From Armatimonadota bacterium (lineage in GTDB: Bacteria > Armatimonadota > JADLDR01): DNA of 42,735 nt. Within the stretch, counting starts at the first letter, position 1; each line of letters begins with the position of its first letter. Position numbers and translations under genes: made by a program. Shown piece after piece: positions 18,262 to 26,890 of the stretch. The notes under the pieces are model-generated. The model was not told where the DNA came from. It did no database searches and saw only the letters and a program-made list of their open reading frames with translations. Location of the stretch: positions 1 to 42,735 of the forward strand of contig JADLDR010000005.1 in NCBI GenBank assembly GCA_020846535.1. The letters run 5' to 3'.

Positions 18262-18492
18262 ATGAATCCGGAACAGATCCTGGCCGCCCTCGGCGGCAAA
18301 TCGAATATTAAAGAGATGGAAGCCTGCATCACCCGACTCCGCCTGAAACTGGCCGATGTAAGCCTGATGGACGATAAGAAACTGCGCTCCCTGGGCGCGG
18401 TCGGCATCGTCAAACTCGGCGGCGGGAACACCCAGGTAGTCTTCGGCACCGAGGCCGAACTGATCGAGCAGGAGATCCGCAGGCTCCTATGA
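18262..18492 (+). CDS. PTS system EIIB component, glucose/GlcNAc family
   Basis: A 76-residue cytoplasmic phosphocarrier that passes the phosphoryl group from EIIA to the sugar bound in EIIC. The phosphorylated cysteine is Cys22 in EACITRLRLKL, the family signature. The small size and GAVGIVKLGGGNTQVVFG middle are typical of the free-standing or fused EIIB domain. It starts 20 bases after the EIIC stop with CAAGGAGA upstream, and its stop overlaps the EIIA start by 4 bases. In many bacteria this domain is fused to EIIC; here it is separate. Confidence 0.93.
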   Translation: MNPEQILAALGGKSNIKEMEACITRLRLKLADVSLMDDKKLRSLGAVGIVKLGGGNTQVVFGTEAELIEQEIRRLL

Positions 18493-18959
18493 AACCGTTC
18501 CTTGCCCCGCTATCAGGGAAAGTGCTTCCTCTGGCAAACGTCCCGGACGAGGTTTTCGCCTCCCGGATGCTGGGGGACGGTTTCGCCGTGGAGCCGGTAT
18601 CGGGCGATGTTTATGCTCCCTTTGACGGCGAGGTAGCCGCCCTGCCCTCCACCTTTCACGCCATCGGCCTCCGCTCCGAAGAGGGACTGGAAGTGTTGAT
18701 CCACATCGGCATCGACAGCGTGAATATGAACGGAGAGGGCTTTACCTCCCATGTCTCCCAGGGCGACCGCGTCCGGGCGGGGCAGTTGCTATTGACTTTC
18801 GACTTATCGGTCCTGGCAAACCGGGCTGTCTCCGCCCTTTCGCCGGTGGTCGTCACCGGGGGCGCTTTCCCCGGCCCTCTGCCACAGGAAGGCCAGGTGG
18901 CCGCCGGGCAGCCTTTGCCGGGAGGTCCTGATGAAAGCCTATCGCCATGCCTGAAATAA
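18489..18959 (+). CDS. PTS system EIIA component, glucose (Crr) family
   Basis: A 156-residue cytoplasmic phosphocarrier that receives phosphate from HPr. The active histidine is His72 in EVLIHIGIDSVNMNGEGF, with the partner histidine His57 in STFHAIGL. SRMLGDGFAVEP and FDLSVLANRAVSALSPVVVT are family hallmarks. Length fits free-standing EIIA(Glc). The last 13 bases overlap the HPr start, which suggests translational coupling. The C-terminus is extended by about 20 residues beyond the family core. Confidence 0.93.
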   Translation: MKPFLAPLSGKVLPLANVPDEVFASRMLGDGFAVEPVSGDVYAPFDGEVAALPSTFHAIGLRSEEGLEVLIHIGIDSVNMNGEGFTSHVSQGDRVRAGQLLLTFDLSVLANRAVSALSPVVVTGGAFPGPLPQEGQVAAGQPLPGGPDESLSPCLK

Positions 18960-19222
18960 CGGTCAAACTGCCGCAAAATATGGGCCTTCATGCCCGCCCT
19001 GCGGCCCGCTTTATCGAAAAAGCGAAAGCTCTGCCCGCTTCCCTCCGCGTCCGCAAAGGGGGGCGAGAGGCCGATGCCCGCAGCATCCTGGGCCTGCTGA
19101 GCCTGGATATCGGCAAAGGGTCTGCCTTCACGCTGATCGCCGAAGGAGAAGGCGCTCAGGCCGCTCTGGATGAGCTGATCCGCTTCCTATGCGACGAACT
19201 GGCGGCGGAAGTCAGGGGATAA
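18947..19222 (+). CDS. ptsH: Phosphocarrier protein HPr
   Basis: A 91-residue general PTS phosphocarrier. It takes phosphate from EI on His15 (GLHARPAARF) and passes it to EIIA. The ARSILGLLSLDIGKG segment contains the serine that HPr kinase phosphorylates in Gram-positives and several other phyla; whether that kinase exists here is unknown. The length is normal. It overlaps the end of EIIA and ends five bases before EI, in a single transcription unit. Confidence 0.95.
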   Translation: MPEITVKLPQNMGLHARPAARFIEKAKALPASLRVRKGGREADARSILGLLSLDIGKGSAFTLIAEGEGAQAALDELIRFLCDELAAEVRG

Positions 19223-19226
19223 ATCC

Positions 19227-20807
19227 GTGCTGAAACTGACCGGTATGCCCGGCTCCTACGGGATCGCTATCGGGAAAGCGGTGCTGGGCGAAGACCTTCG
19301 GCCCTCCGCGCAGGCTGAGGTGTCCCTTCCCTTCGAGGAAGCCCTCCGCCTGGCCCGGGACGACCTGATCCGGCTAAGGAATGAGGTGGCCGCGCACGCC
19401 CCTCATGAAGCCGAAATCTTCTCCGCGCAATTGCTCATGCTCGATGACCCCATGCTCCAGGGCGGCATCCGGCGGCGCATCGCCCAGGGGGAGCCAGTCG
19501 AAAAAGCCATCTCAGGAGCTATCGCCGAACTGACCAGGCTCTTCCGGGAACTGAAAGACCCCCTCCTGCGCGAGCGCCAGACCGACCTGGAGGATATCGG
19601 GCGCAGGCTTTCAGGCCGCCTCCGAAAGCCTCCCCTCTCTGCCTGCCCTCCGGAGCAAGGGATTCTGGTGGCCCGCGAGCTTTTCCCTTCCGATATCGCA
19701 GGCATGAACCCGGAGCAGTATGCCGGTTTCGCGACCGATCTGGGCACTCCCACCTCCCATGCCGCCATCCTTGCCCGATCCCTGGGCTTTCCCGGCGTCT
19801 TCGGCCTCAAAGACATCACGCGCTACCTCCGGCCCGGAGACATCCTTATTATTGACGGCACGGCTGGCGCGGTCTACCTCGACCCCGACCGCGAAACCCT
19901 CCGCCGATACGCCTCCCGGACGGAGGATACGGCCCGCCTCCCGATTCTGCGCGGCCCGGTCATGACCGCCCACGGCGTTCTCATCCTTGTCAAGGCCAAT
20001 ATCGGCTCGGCAGGCGGCTCCCGCCAGGCGCTGGAGATGGGGGCGGACGGCATCGGCGTGGTTCGCACCGAATTTCTCTTCCAGGACAGGGAGCGGCTGC
20101 CGGACGAGGAGGAGCAGCTGGCCGCCTACCGGCAGATCGCGGAAGGGATGGAAGGCAGGCCTGTGATTATCCGCACCCTGGACGCCGGTTCGGACAAGCC
20201 CCTCCCCTGCCTGCCCCTGGAGCCGGAGGCCAACCCCGCTCTCGGCTGGCGCGGCATCCGCTTATCCCTGGAGATGCCCGATACCTTCCTGCCCCAGGTC
20301 CGCGCCATCCTGCGGGCTTCCGCTTTCGGCCCGGTGGGCGTGATGTTCCCGATGATCGCCACCCTGGAGGAGTTCCTTAAGGCCAGAGAGATGGCGGAAT
20401 CGGCCCTCCAGGAGTTGCGCCGCCAGGGGCGCGACATCCCGCCCGTCCCCATCGGCACGATGATCGAGATTCCGTCCTCCGCCCTCATCGCCGACGCTCT
20501 GGCCCGCGAAGCCGACTTCCTCAGCATCGGTACCAACGACCTCATCCAATACGCTTTCGCCGCCGACCGGGCAAACCCCAAAGTGGCCTCCCTGACCGAC
20601 CCACGCCATGAAGCTGTCCTCCGACTGATCGGTATGGTCTCCGAGGCCGGGCGCGCTCACGGCAAGCCGGTCAGCGTCTGCGGCGAAATGGCCGCAGATC
20701 CCGAATCCGTCCCCTTTCTCCTCCGCCTGGGCATCACCGAACTCAGCGTCAGCCCTGTCTTCATCCCCGCCCTCAAGCGCCAAATTTCCAAACTCGACCT
20801 CGTATAA
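19227..20807 (+). CDS. ptsI: Phosphoenolpyruvate-protein phosphotransferase (PTS enzyme I)
   Basis: A 526-residue cytoplasmic enzyme that autophosphorylates from PEP and donates to HPr. The phosphohistidine is His178 in GTPTSHAAILARSLGFPG. The PEP-binding region shows LSIGTNDLIQYAFAADR and the catalytic cysteine in SVCGEMAADPESVPFLLRLG near the C-terminus. The family is usually about 570-575 residues; the deficit is mostly in the HPr-binding and C-terminal parts, where all motifs remain. The start GTG 19227 is preceded by a GGGGATAAATCC stretch; no better start is available. It completes a set that can run from PEP to sugar without other genes. Confidence 0.95.
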   Translation: MLKLTGMPGSYGIAIGKAVLGEDLRPSAQAEVSLPFEEALRLARDDLIRLRNEVAAHAPHEAEIFSAQLLMLDDPMLQGGIRRRIAQGEPVEKAISGAIAELTRLFRELKDPLLRERQTDLEDIGRRLSGRLRKPPLSACPPEQGILVARELFPSDIAGMNPEQYAGFATDLGTPTSHAAILARSLGFPGVFGLKDITRYLRPGDILIIDGTAGAVYLDPDRETLRRYASRTEDTARLPILRGPVMTAHGVLILVKANIGSAGGSRQALEMGADGIGVVRTEFLFQDRERLPDEEEQLAAYRQIAEGMEGRPVIIRTLDAGSDKPLPCLPLEPEANPALGWRGIRLSLEMPDTFLPQVRAILRASAFGPVGVMFPMIATLEEFLKAREMAESALQELRRQGRDIPPVPIGTMIEIPSSALIADALAREADFLSIGTNDLIQYAFAADRANPKVASLTDPRHEAVLRLIGMVSEAGRAHGKPVSVCGEMAADPESVPFLLRLGITELSVSPVFIPALKRQISKLDLV

Positions 20808-21938
20808 CCAAACCACCCGGTTTCAGCAGGAAAAGATTCGCTGCAAGGGAATTACAAAGGTGTGTTACCTCGGAAGATATTTGCAACGTGCTATCGCTCC
20901 TTTTCAGACGGACTGAGCAATATGTTTTATGCTGCATATTCTAGTCTAGAGCTGATATATAAAGAAAAACTATAATCCTTGATTTTTTACTTCAACATAT
21001 GCTGGAGCAAAAGAGTTTATTGTTCTTGAAAAAGATTCCCCTTCCATAAGATCAGTTTCACAGCAAGACGACCGACGACACTGCTTGGCACTTGAGATAT
21101 TTCTGATTTTGCGGGGACATCTTCTGGTCACCTGAGGCGTATGGTGGTTTTTCACCGGACCAGGAGATGTGCCGGCGGTCTTTGAAGCATGGCTGGGTGG
21201 CATATTCTTACTTCAAGTGGCTAATTTCGCTCAACGCGTTGAAAGTCTATGCGAATGCCGAACCGTAATAAAGCCTAACGCCGTGCAAGGTCACATTATC
21301 TACTTCCATTGGTTCAGTCTGCAATCCTCAGCAGTTTACTTATTTTTCTGCTTACAGGACGATGGATTTTTATAGGCGGGGCGTATCTTTGTTCGGTTAT
21401 AGCAATGTCTGTCTGGCGTTTGAGCCGTATCGCACAACAAAATGGCTGAACAGGATGCCTCTTGGGCAGATATTTTCATGTGAAAGCCCTGTTCAAGCTT
21501 TCAAATCCGGATCGTTGCGGTATTCGGGCGAATCTATTCTGTCTTTTGTTATCGCCGGACTAGGCCTGAAATCGTTCGCGGAAGGCGGCCAGTCTGTATC
21601 CAATTCGCTTTCGAAATGAGAGATGAAACGGACAGCATGAGGCTTGCCCTGGCAATCCTGGCCCTTTCCCTGAAGGCGGCGGTTCCCTGGCCGTACTCTG
21701 GGGCAGGCCGGCGCGAAAGCTGGATATCCCGCATATCAAAGCTATGACCTGATGGGAAATCCCATGAGGCCGCCTGCCTTGTGCCCTGATGAGCCTATCT
21801 ATATCGCCGCGCCCGGCCTGCCGGCGCATGCGTTGGAAAAGGCGTTGAGCAAGCATTTGTTCTGAAGGCCGTGCTTTGTATAGCCCCATCTTCGGTTAAA
21901 ATTACGAAGGCACCTACATAAAAGGAGGCATGAGATTC
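20808..21938. other. Gene-poor, AT-richer 1.1-kb region
   Basis: Between ptsI and the sialate O-acetylesterase gene. Bases about 20850-21500 are clearly richer in A and T than anything else in the first 27 kb and contain TATATAAAG-like and TAGTCTAG runs. Several short open frames exist on both strands but none has a ribosome binding site with a protein-like composition. On the minus strand about 21065-21205 reads with a plausible composition (KYATQPCFKDRR, SWSGEKPPYASGD) and could be part of a decayed gene I cannot name. The composition suggests foreign or decayed DNA. Confidence 0.5.
21674..21865 (+). pseudogene. C-terminal remnant of a secreted glycosidase-like protein
   Basis: An open frame ending at TGA 21863-21865 translates to a protein-like tail containing AYQSYDLMGNPM, then CPDEPIYIAAPGLP and ALEKALSKHLF. 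The order YDLMGNP followed by EPIYI is the usual closing pattern of glycosidase C-terminal beta-sandwich domains in this group of bacteria. There is no start codon or upstream domain; a stop at 21671 bounds it. I read it as the end of a gene whose body was lost. Confidence 0.45.
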
Positions 21939-23909
21939 ATGCAGATGTCTCGTTTCAAGATGTTTTTTGCCGCGGCGCTTCTGGTGGCCTTTGCCATCAC
22001 AGCGGCGGCGCAGGAGGCGGAGAGGCCCTTCCTCAGCCCAATATTCGGCAGCCATATGGTGATTCAGCGCGATATGAAGGTTCCGGTCTGGGGCTGGACG
22101 AGGCCGGGCCGCCATGTGGCGGTCAGGATGGGCGAGAAGACGGTATCGGCCTGGGGGGACAATAACGGCAAGTGGATGGTCCGCATCGGCCCTTTCAAGG
22201 CGGGCGGCCCTTACCAGATGCGGGTGTCCGGGCTGAGCGAAATCGTCCTGGACGATGTTTTAGTCGGCGATGTCTGGGTGGCTGCCGGCCAGTCCAATAT
22301 GGAGTGGCCTGTGATGATTTCAGACAATCCCGAACAGGAAATCGCCCAGGCGAACCACCCGCAGATAAGGCTCTTTACAGTGGGCAAGAAGGTGGCCCTG
22401 GAGCCGCAGGAATCTCTGGACGGTCAGTGGCAGCCCTGCACCCCTCAGACGGTCGGCGGCTTTTCGGCGGTCGCCTACTTCTTCGGCAGGCACTTGCAGC
22501 AGGAACTCGGCGTCCCCATCGGCCTGATCAACACCTCCTGGGGCGGAACCCCCGCTGAGTCCTGGACCAGCGCCCCGGCCCTCAGAGCGATGCCGGACTA
22601 CCGGCCCGCTATCCAGCAGCTGGAAGAAATCCTTGCCGACCGGGGTAACCTGACCGTCTCCTACGAACAGCAGGTGGCCGCCTGGTGGGATCGAAACGAC
22701 CCCGGCTCCGGAGCGGGCTGGCAGGATCCCGATGCCGATACGTCCGTCTGGAAGCCGATCACTCTGCCCGCCACTATCGAAGCATCGGGCCTGCCCGATT
22801 TCGACGGCGTTTTCTGGCTCCGAGAAGACCTTGACCTGCCCGAAGCCGCCACAGGCAGAGAAGCGGCCCTGAACCTCGGCCCCATCGATGACCGGGATAC
22901 CGCCTGGGTCAACGGCGTCAAGGTCGGGGAAACCGGGCAGTATAATGCGCCGCGCCAGTACAAAATCCCTGCCGGAATCCTGAAAGCGGGCCGGAACGTG
23001 ATTGCCGTCCGGGTGCTGGACACCGGAGGAACAGGCGGCCTCACTGGGACGGCGGAGCAGTTGTCCCTTCAGATCGCGGATCAATCCCCGATCTCGCTGG
23101 CAGGCGCGTGGGCCTACAAAGAAAGCGCCGCTTTGAGCAAAACCGCGCCCTTCCCCGTTCAGTGGCAGAACAATCCCCACCAACCGACCGTGCTGTATAA
23201 CGGCATGATCGCCCCGGTGCTTCCCTATAGCATCAAAGGTGCGATCTGGTACCAGGGCGAGTCCAATGCAGGGAAGGCCTATCAATACAGAACGCTTCTC
23301 CCCACCATGATTCGCGACTGGCGCTCTCGCTGGGACGTGGGAGCTTTTCCTTTCTATATCGTCCAGTTGGCGAACTTCATGGAATCCAAGCCCCAGCCTG
23401 ATGAGGATGCCTGGGCCGAACTGCGCGAAGCCCAATCGATAACCTCCCGCAATCTGCCGAACACCGGCATCGCGGTCATCATCGATATTGGAGAGGCGGC
23501 GGACATTCATCCCCGAAACAAGCAGGATGTGGGCAAGAGGCTGGCCCTTGCGGCCCTGGCTCAAACCTATGGCCGCAAGATCGAATATTCCGGCCCCCTT
23601 TATCGCTCCATGAAGCGCGAGGGCAAAGCCATTCGCCTCTTCTTCGACCATGCGGGCGGTGGTCTGGTCGCTAGAGGCGGCAAACTCACGGGCTTTGCCA
23701 TCGCCGGCCAAGACCGCCGCTTCGTCTGGGCCGACGCCGAAATTCAGGGCAACACCATCCTGATCTCCTCCCCGCAGGTCGCTAGGCCCGCAGCCGCCCG
23801 CTACGCCTGGGCCGCCAACCCGGTCTGCAACCTCTACAGCCAGGCCGGCCTGCCTGCTTCCCCCTTCCGCACCGACACCTGGCCGGGCATCACGGCCAAT
23901 AACAAGTAA
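21939..23909 (+). CDS. Sialate O-acetylesterase (SASA/SGNH family), secreted
   Basis: A 656-residue exported esterase that removes O-acetyl groups from sialic acids or other acetylated sugars. An N-terminal signal (KMFFAAALLVAFAITAAAQE) is visible. The nucleophile serine lies in VAAGQSNMEW, the oxyanion Gly/Asn in LINTSWGGTPAESW and YQGESNAG, and the catalytic Asp-His in GEAADIHPRNKQDVG. A beta-galactosidase-like jelly-roll domain is inserted (about residues 255-390). A related form is common in Bacteroidetes and Armatimonadota. The start ATG 21939 is 10 bases after AGGAGG; ATG 21930 is in frame but only one base from the site. Acetyl removal would precede glycan cleavage by enzymes such as the GH20 protein. 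Confidence 0.9.
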   Translation: MQMSRFKMFFAAALLVAFAITAAAQEAERPFLSPIFGSHMVIQRDMKVPVWGWTRPGRHVAVRMGEKTVSAWGDNNGKWMVRIGPFKAGGPYQMRVSGLSEIVLDDVLVGDVWVAAGQSNMEWPVMISDNPEQEIAQANHPQIRLFTVGKKVALEPQESLDGQWQPCTPQTVGGFSAVAYFFGRHLQQELGVPIGLINTSWGGTPAESWTSAPALRAMPDYRPAIQQLEEILADRGNLTVSYEQQVAAWWDRNDPGSGAGWQDPDADTSVWKPITLPATIEASGLPDFDGVFWLREDLDLPEAATGREAALNLGPIDDRDTAWVNGVKVGETGQYNAPRQYKIPAGILKAGRNVIAVRVLDTGGTGGLTGTAEQLSLQIADQSPISLAGAWAYKESAALSKTAPFPVQWQNNPHQPTVLYNGMIAPVLPYSIKGAIWYQGESNAGKAYQYRTLLPTMIRDWRSRWDVGAFPFYIVQLANFMESKPQPDEDAWAELREAQSITSRNLPNTGIAVIIDIGEAADIHPRNKQDVGKRLALAALAQTYGRKIEYSGPLYRSMKREGKAIRLFFDHAGGGLVARGGKLTGFAIAGQDRRFVWADAEIQGNTILISSPQVARPAAARYAWAANPVCNLYSQAGLPASPFRTDTWPGITANNK

Positions 23910-23932
23910 CCTCGGTCGGCGCAAGACAAAGC

Positions 23933-24045
23933 AGGCTGCTCTTTGAACACAGATGAACAACGGATAAAAGCAGGCTGTTTTCGAATGTTTTTCATCCGCT
24001 TTTATCCGTTCTGATCGGTGTTCACCTGTGTTCAAAGAGCAGCCT
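23933..24045. repeat. Palindromic repeat family C
   Basis: A 113-base near-palindrome. The outer arms (23933-23952 and 24026-24045) are perfect 20-base inverted repeats reading AGGCTGCTCTTTGAACACAG and its complement. An inner arm ACGGATAAAAGC pairs with GCTTTTATCCGT. GATGAACA / TGTTCACC words resemble the CTGATCCGTGTCCATCTGTGG stretch at 12270-12292. It separates the esterase from the aspartase gene. Transcribed, it would form a long hairpin and could terminate transcription. Confidence 0.8.
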
Positions 24046-24091
24046 AACACCTCCCACCTATGCCCCATATGCGCCCGGTGGCATCTTGGGT

Positions 24092-24097
24092 TATAAT
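24092..24097 (+). promoter_or_regulatory. -10 element of aspA, probably leaderless
   Basis: TATAAT at 24092-24097 is a perfect -10 hexamer with its last base 6 bases before the aspA ATG (24104). No recognisable -35 element is found 17 bases upstream; repeat family C ends 46 bases before the -10. No Shine-Dalgarno sequence fits between, so the transcript should begin at or near the ATG. Confidence 0.6.
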
Positions 24098-24103
24098 ATA
24101 GGT

Positions 24104-25522
24104 ATGGAAACCAGAATCGAGCATGACCTGCTGGGGGAGATGGAGGTTCCTGCGGGCGCGTATTACGGGATTCACAGCCTGAGAGCGCACCGGAATTTCA
24201 ACCTGTTGGGCCTGCGCCTTCACCCGGAACTCATCCGCGCCCTGGCCGAAGTCAAGAAAGCCTGCGCCCTGACGAACCGGATGACCGGCTACCTGGACAA
24301 AGCGCAGGCCGGGGCTATCGCCACCGCCTGTGACGAAATCGCGGGCGGGGCGCTGCGGGACGAGTTCATCACCGATGTCTTCCAGGGCGGGGCGGGCACT
24401 TCGGCCAATATGAACGCCAACGAGGTGATCGCCAACCGGGCTATCGAGCTTCTGGGAGGGGAAAAGGGCGATTACGCACTGGTGCATCCACTCGATCATG
24501 TCAACCTCTCCCAGTCCACGAACGATGTTTTCCCCACTGCCGTTAAGCTCGCCGCCATCCGCCTTCTCCTCCCGGCGAGCCAGGCGATGGCCGATCTCCA
24601 GAGCGTCCTTCAGGAGAAGGAAAGGGAGTTTGCGGGCATCCTCAAAACGGGCAGGACAGAAATGCAGGACGCCGTGCCGATTCTTCTCGGGCAGGAGTTT
24701 GCGGCCTGGGCGCAGGCCGTCCAGCGCGACTGGTGGCGGCTCTACAAGGTGGAGGAACGCCTGCGGCAGGTGAATCTGGGCGGCACGGCCATCGGAACGG
24801 GACTGAATGCCGACCGGCGCTATGTATACCGGGTGGTGGAAACGCTGAGGGAGATCGTCCAGATTCCCCTGGCCCGCGCCGAAAATATGATCGAGGCCAC
24901 CCAGAACTGCGATATCTTTGCGGAAGTTTCGGGAATGTTGAAGGCGGCGGCGGTGAACCTGCACAAGATCGCCTCCGACCTGCGCCTTCTCGGTTCCGGG
25001 CCGAAAACCGGCATCGGGGAGGTGAAGCTGCCGCCCCTCCAGGCAGGCAGTTCCATCATGCCCGGCAAGGTGAACCCGGTCGCCACGGAGGCGGTCAGCC
25101 AGGCCGCCTTCCAGATCATCGCCTGTGACCAGGCCGTCACTCTGGCTGCCATGAGCGGGCAACTGGAGCTGAACGCCTTCCTGCCTCTGCTCTCGCACAA
25201 CCTCTTCCAATCGCTCGATCTGCTCAAAAACGCCGCCCTGCTGCTGGCCGAAAAGTGCGTCGCCGGCATCGAAGCCGACGAATCCCGGTGCCGGGATCTC
25301 GCGGAACACAGTTTCATCATGCTGACCGCTCTCAGTCCCTACATCGGCTACGAAGCCGCCTCCGACATCGCCCGGGAGGCCGAAGCCGCCGGAAAAACCG
25401 TTCGCGAAGTCACTCTGGCAAAAGGCATCCTGCCTCCCGATCAGGTGGAAGCGATCCTCGACCCGCTGGAAATGACCAGGCCGGGGATAGCGGGCCGGAA
25501 GAAGGCGGGAAGGCAGGCGTAA
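24104..25522 (+). CDS. aspA: Aspartate ammonia-lyase
   Basis: A 472-residue cytoplasmic enzyme of the aspartase/fumarase superfamily, converting aspartate to fumarate and ammonia. The opening RIEHDLLGEMEVPAGAYYGIHS is specific to aspartases. GTSANMNANEVIANRA (about 104-119) and the signature GSSIMPGKVNPV (Gly315-Ser316-Ser317), whose serine is the catalytic base, are intact. Class II fumarase remains the alternative but the N-terminus favours aspartase. The gene precedes hydF with 55 bases between. aspA beside hydrogenase maturation genes recurs in fermentative bacteria. Its start follows a -10 hexamer by 6 bases with no ribosome binding site. Confidence 0.93.
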   Translation: METRIEHDLLGEMEVPAGAYYGIHSLRAHRNFNLLGLRLHPELIRALAEVKKACALTNRMTGYLDKAQAGAIATACDEIAGGALRDEFITDVFQGGAGTSANMNANEVIANRAIELLGGEKGDYALVHPLDHVNLSQSTNDVFPTAVKLAAIRLLLPASQAMADLQSVLQEKEREFAGILKTGRTEMQDAVPILLGQEFAAWAQAVQRDWWRLYKVEERLRQVNLGGTAIGTGLNADRRYVYRVVETLREIVQIPLARAENMIEATQNCDIFAEVSGMLKAAAVNLHKIASDLRLLGSGPKTGIGEVKLPPLQAGSSIMPGKVNPVATEAVSQAAFQIIACDQAVTLAAMSGQLELNAFLPLLSHNLFQSLDLLKNAALLLAEKCVAGIEADESRCRDLAEHSFIMLTALSPYIGYEAASDIAREAEAAGKTVREVTLAKGILPPDQVEAILDPLEMTRPGIAGRKKAGRQA

Positions 25523-25577
25523 GGGGCAGGCAATCAAAGATCAGCGATATTGAAAATATCATCTCCCAGGAGTCTCC

Positions 25578-26849
25578 ATGGCAAAACTCAATGAAGCCCC
25601 TTCTTCGGAGAGGGCGCATATCTCGATTTTCGGGCGGCGGAATGCGGGGAAGTCCAGCCTCATCAATGCCCTGACCAACCAACAGTTGGCGATAGTTTCC
25701 GATGTGCCTGGGACGACCACCGATCCGGTCTCTAAGTCGATGGAAATCCTGCCCATCGGCCCGGTGGTATTGACCGACACCGCCGGGATCGATGATACAG
25801 GCGACCTGGGGCGCATGAGGGTAGAAAAGACCCTGCGGGTGCTGGAGAAGACCGACCTGGCCGTCCTGATCGTGGAGAGCGGCCAGCAACCGGGAGAGTT
25901 CGAGGAAGACCTGGTCAGGCGGATCAAGGAACGGGATATTCCCCTGATCGTTTCGGCCAGCAAAATCGATTTGTGCCCCGATACCGGCGCGATCCGCAGG
26001 TGGGCCATCGAGCGGAGCGCCCTCTTTGTGCCCGTAAGCGCGGCCACCTGCGAGGGCATCGAATCCCTGAAGGCCGCGCTGGGGCAGATATCGCCCACCG
26101 GCCTGCCGGAGCCGACCGTGATCGGAGACCTGATCACCGGAGGAGACATTGTAGTGCTGGTGGTTCCCATCGACAAGGCTGCCCCGAAAGGCCGCCTGAT
26201 TCTCCCCCAGGTGATGACCCTCCGGGACGCCCTGGATCATGACGCCATCGCAGTCACGGTCAAGGAACGGGAGCTTTCGGCCTGTCTCGCCACCCTGGGC
26301 CGCAAGCCGAAGCTGGTGGTCACCGATTCCCAGGTCTTTTTGAAGGTGGATGCGGACACTCCCAGGGATGTCTGGATGACCAGCTTCTCGATTCTGATGG
26401 CCCGCTTCCGGGGCGACCTGCCCGCATTCGTGGCCGGGGCCAAAGCAGTCGAGCGCCTGAAGCGCAGCGACCGGGTGCTGATCGCCGAAGCCTGCACCCA
26501 CCACACGCAGGCGGACGATATCGGAAAGGTGCAGATTCCCCGGTGGCTTCGTCAGATGGTGGGCGGAGATCTGGAGTTCGGCTTCGCCTCCGGCAAGGAT
26601 TTCCCGCCCGATGTGGCCTCTTACGACCTGATCGTCCACTGCGGCGGCTGTATGATCAACAAGCGGGAGATGCAGTACCGCCAGCGCGTCGCCGCCGCAG
26701 CAGGCGTTCCCATGACCAACTACGGCGTCCTCCTGGCCCACGTCCACGGCATCCTGGATCGCGCTCTGGAACCGTTCCCCCTGGCAAAGCTGGCCCTCGA
26801 AGAATCGGAAGAAATGCCGGGATTAAAGCTGGAGCGTACAACGTTTTAG
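25578..26849 (+). CDS. hydF: [FeFe]-hydrogenase H-cluster maturation GTPase HydF
   Basis: A 423-residue GTPase and iron-sulfur scaffold that assembles the 2Fe subcluster of [FeFe]-hydrogenase with HydE and HydG. The P-loop is GRRNAGKSS (about residues 14-22), followed by DVPGTTTDPV and DTAGIDD. The C-terminal cluster motif is intact: Cys306-x-His308, then 46 residues to Cys355 and Cys358 in HCGGC, as in characterised HydF. The ribosome binding site is CAGGAG ahead of ATG 25578. Its presence implies hydrogenase and HydE/HydG elsewhere in the genome, since none is in this window. Confidence 0.96.
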   Translation: MAKLNEAPSSERAHISIFGRRNAGKSSLINALTNQQLAIVSDVPGTTTDPVSKSMEILPIGPVVLTDTAGIDDTGDLGRMRVEKTLRVLEKTDLAVLIVESGQQPGEFEEDLVRRIKERDIPLIVSASKIDLCPDTGAIRRWAIERSALFVPVSAATCEGIESLKAALGQISPTGLPEPTVIGDLITGGDIVVLVVPIDKAAPKGRLILPQVMTLRDALDHDAIAVTVKERELSACLATLGRKPKLVVTDSQVFLKVDADTPRDVWMTSFSILMARFRGDLPAFVAGAKAVERLKRSDRVLIAEACTHHTQADDIGKVQIPRWLRQMVGGDLEFGFASGKDFPPDVASYDLIVHCGGCMINKREMQYRQRVAAAAGVPMTNYGVLLAHVHGILDRALEPFPLAKLALEESEEMPGLKLERTTF

Positions 26850-26890
26850 AAACCGGACTTCCGCTTGCGCTCAAGAAGCCTCCTATAGGG

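Noticed and set aside
22320-24068. 582-codon minus-strand frame over the sialate O-acetylesterase gene
   Set aside because: Antisense to an enzyme with all catalytic motifs, and it runs through repeat family C.
24044-26747. Long minus-strand frames over aspA and hydF
   Set aside because: Antisense to two proteins with complete signature motifs.
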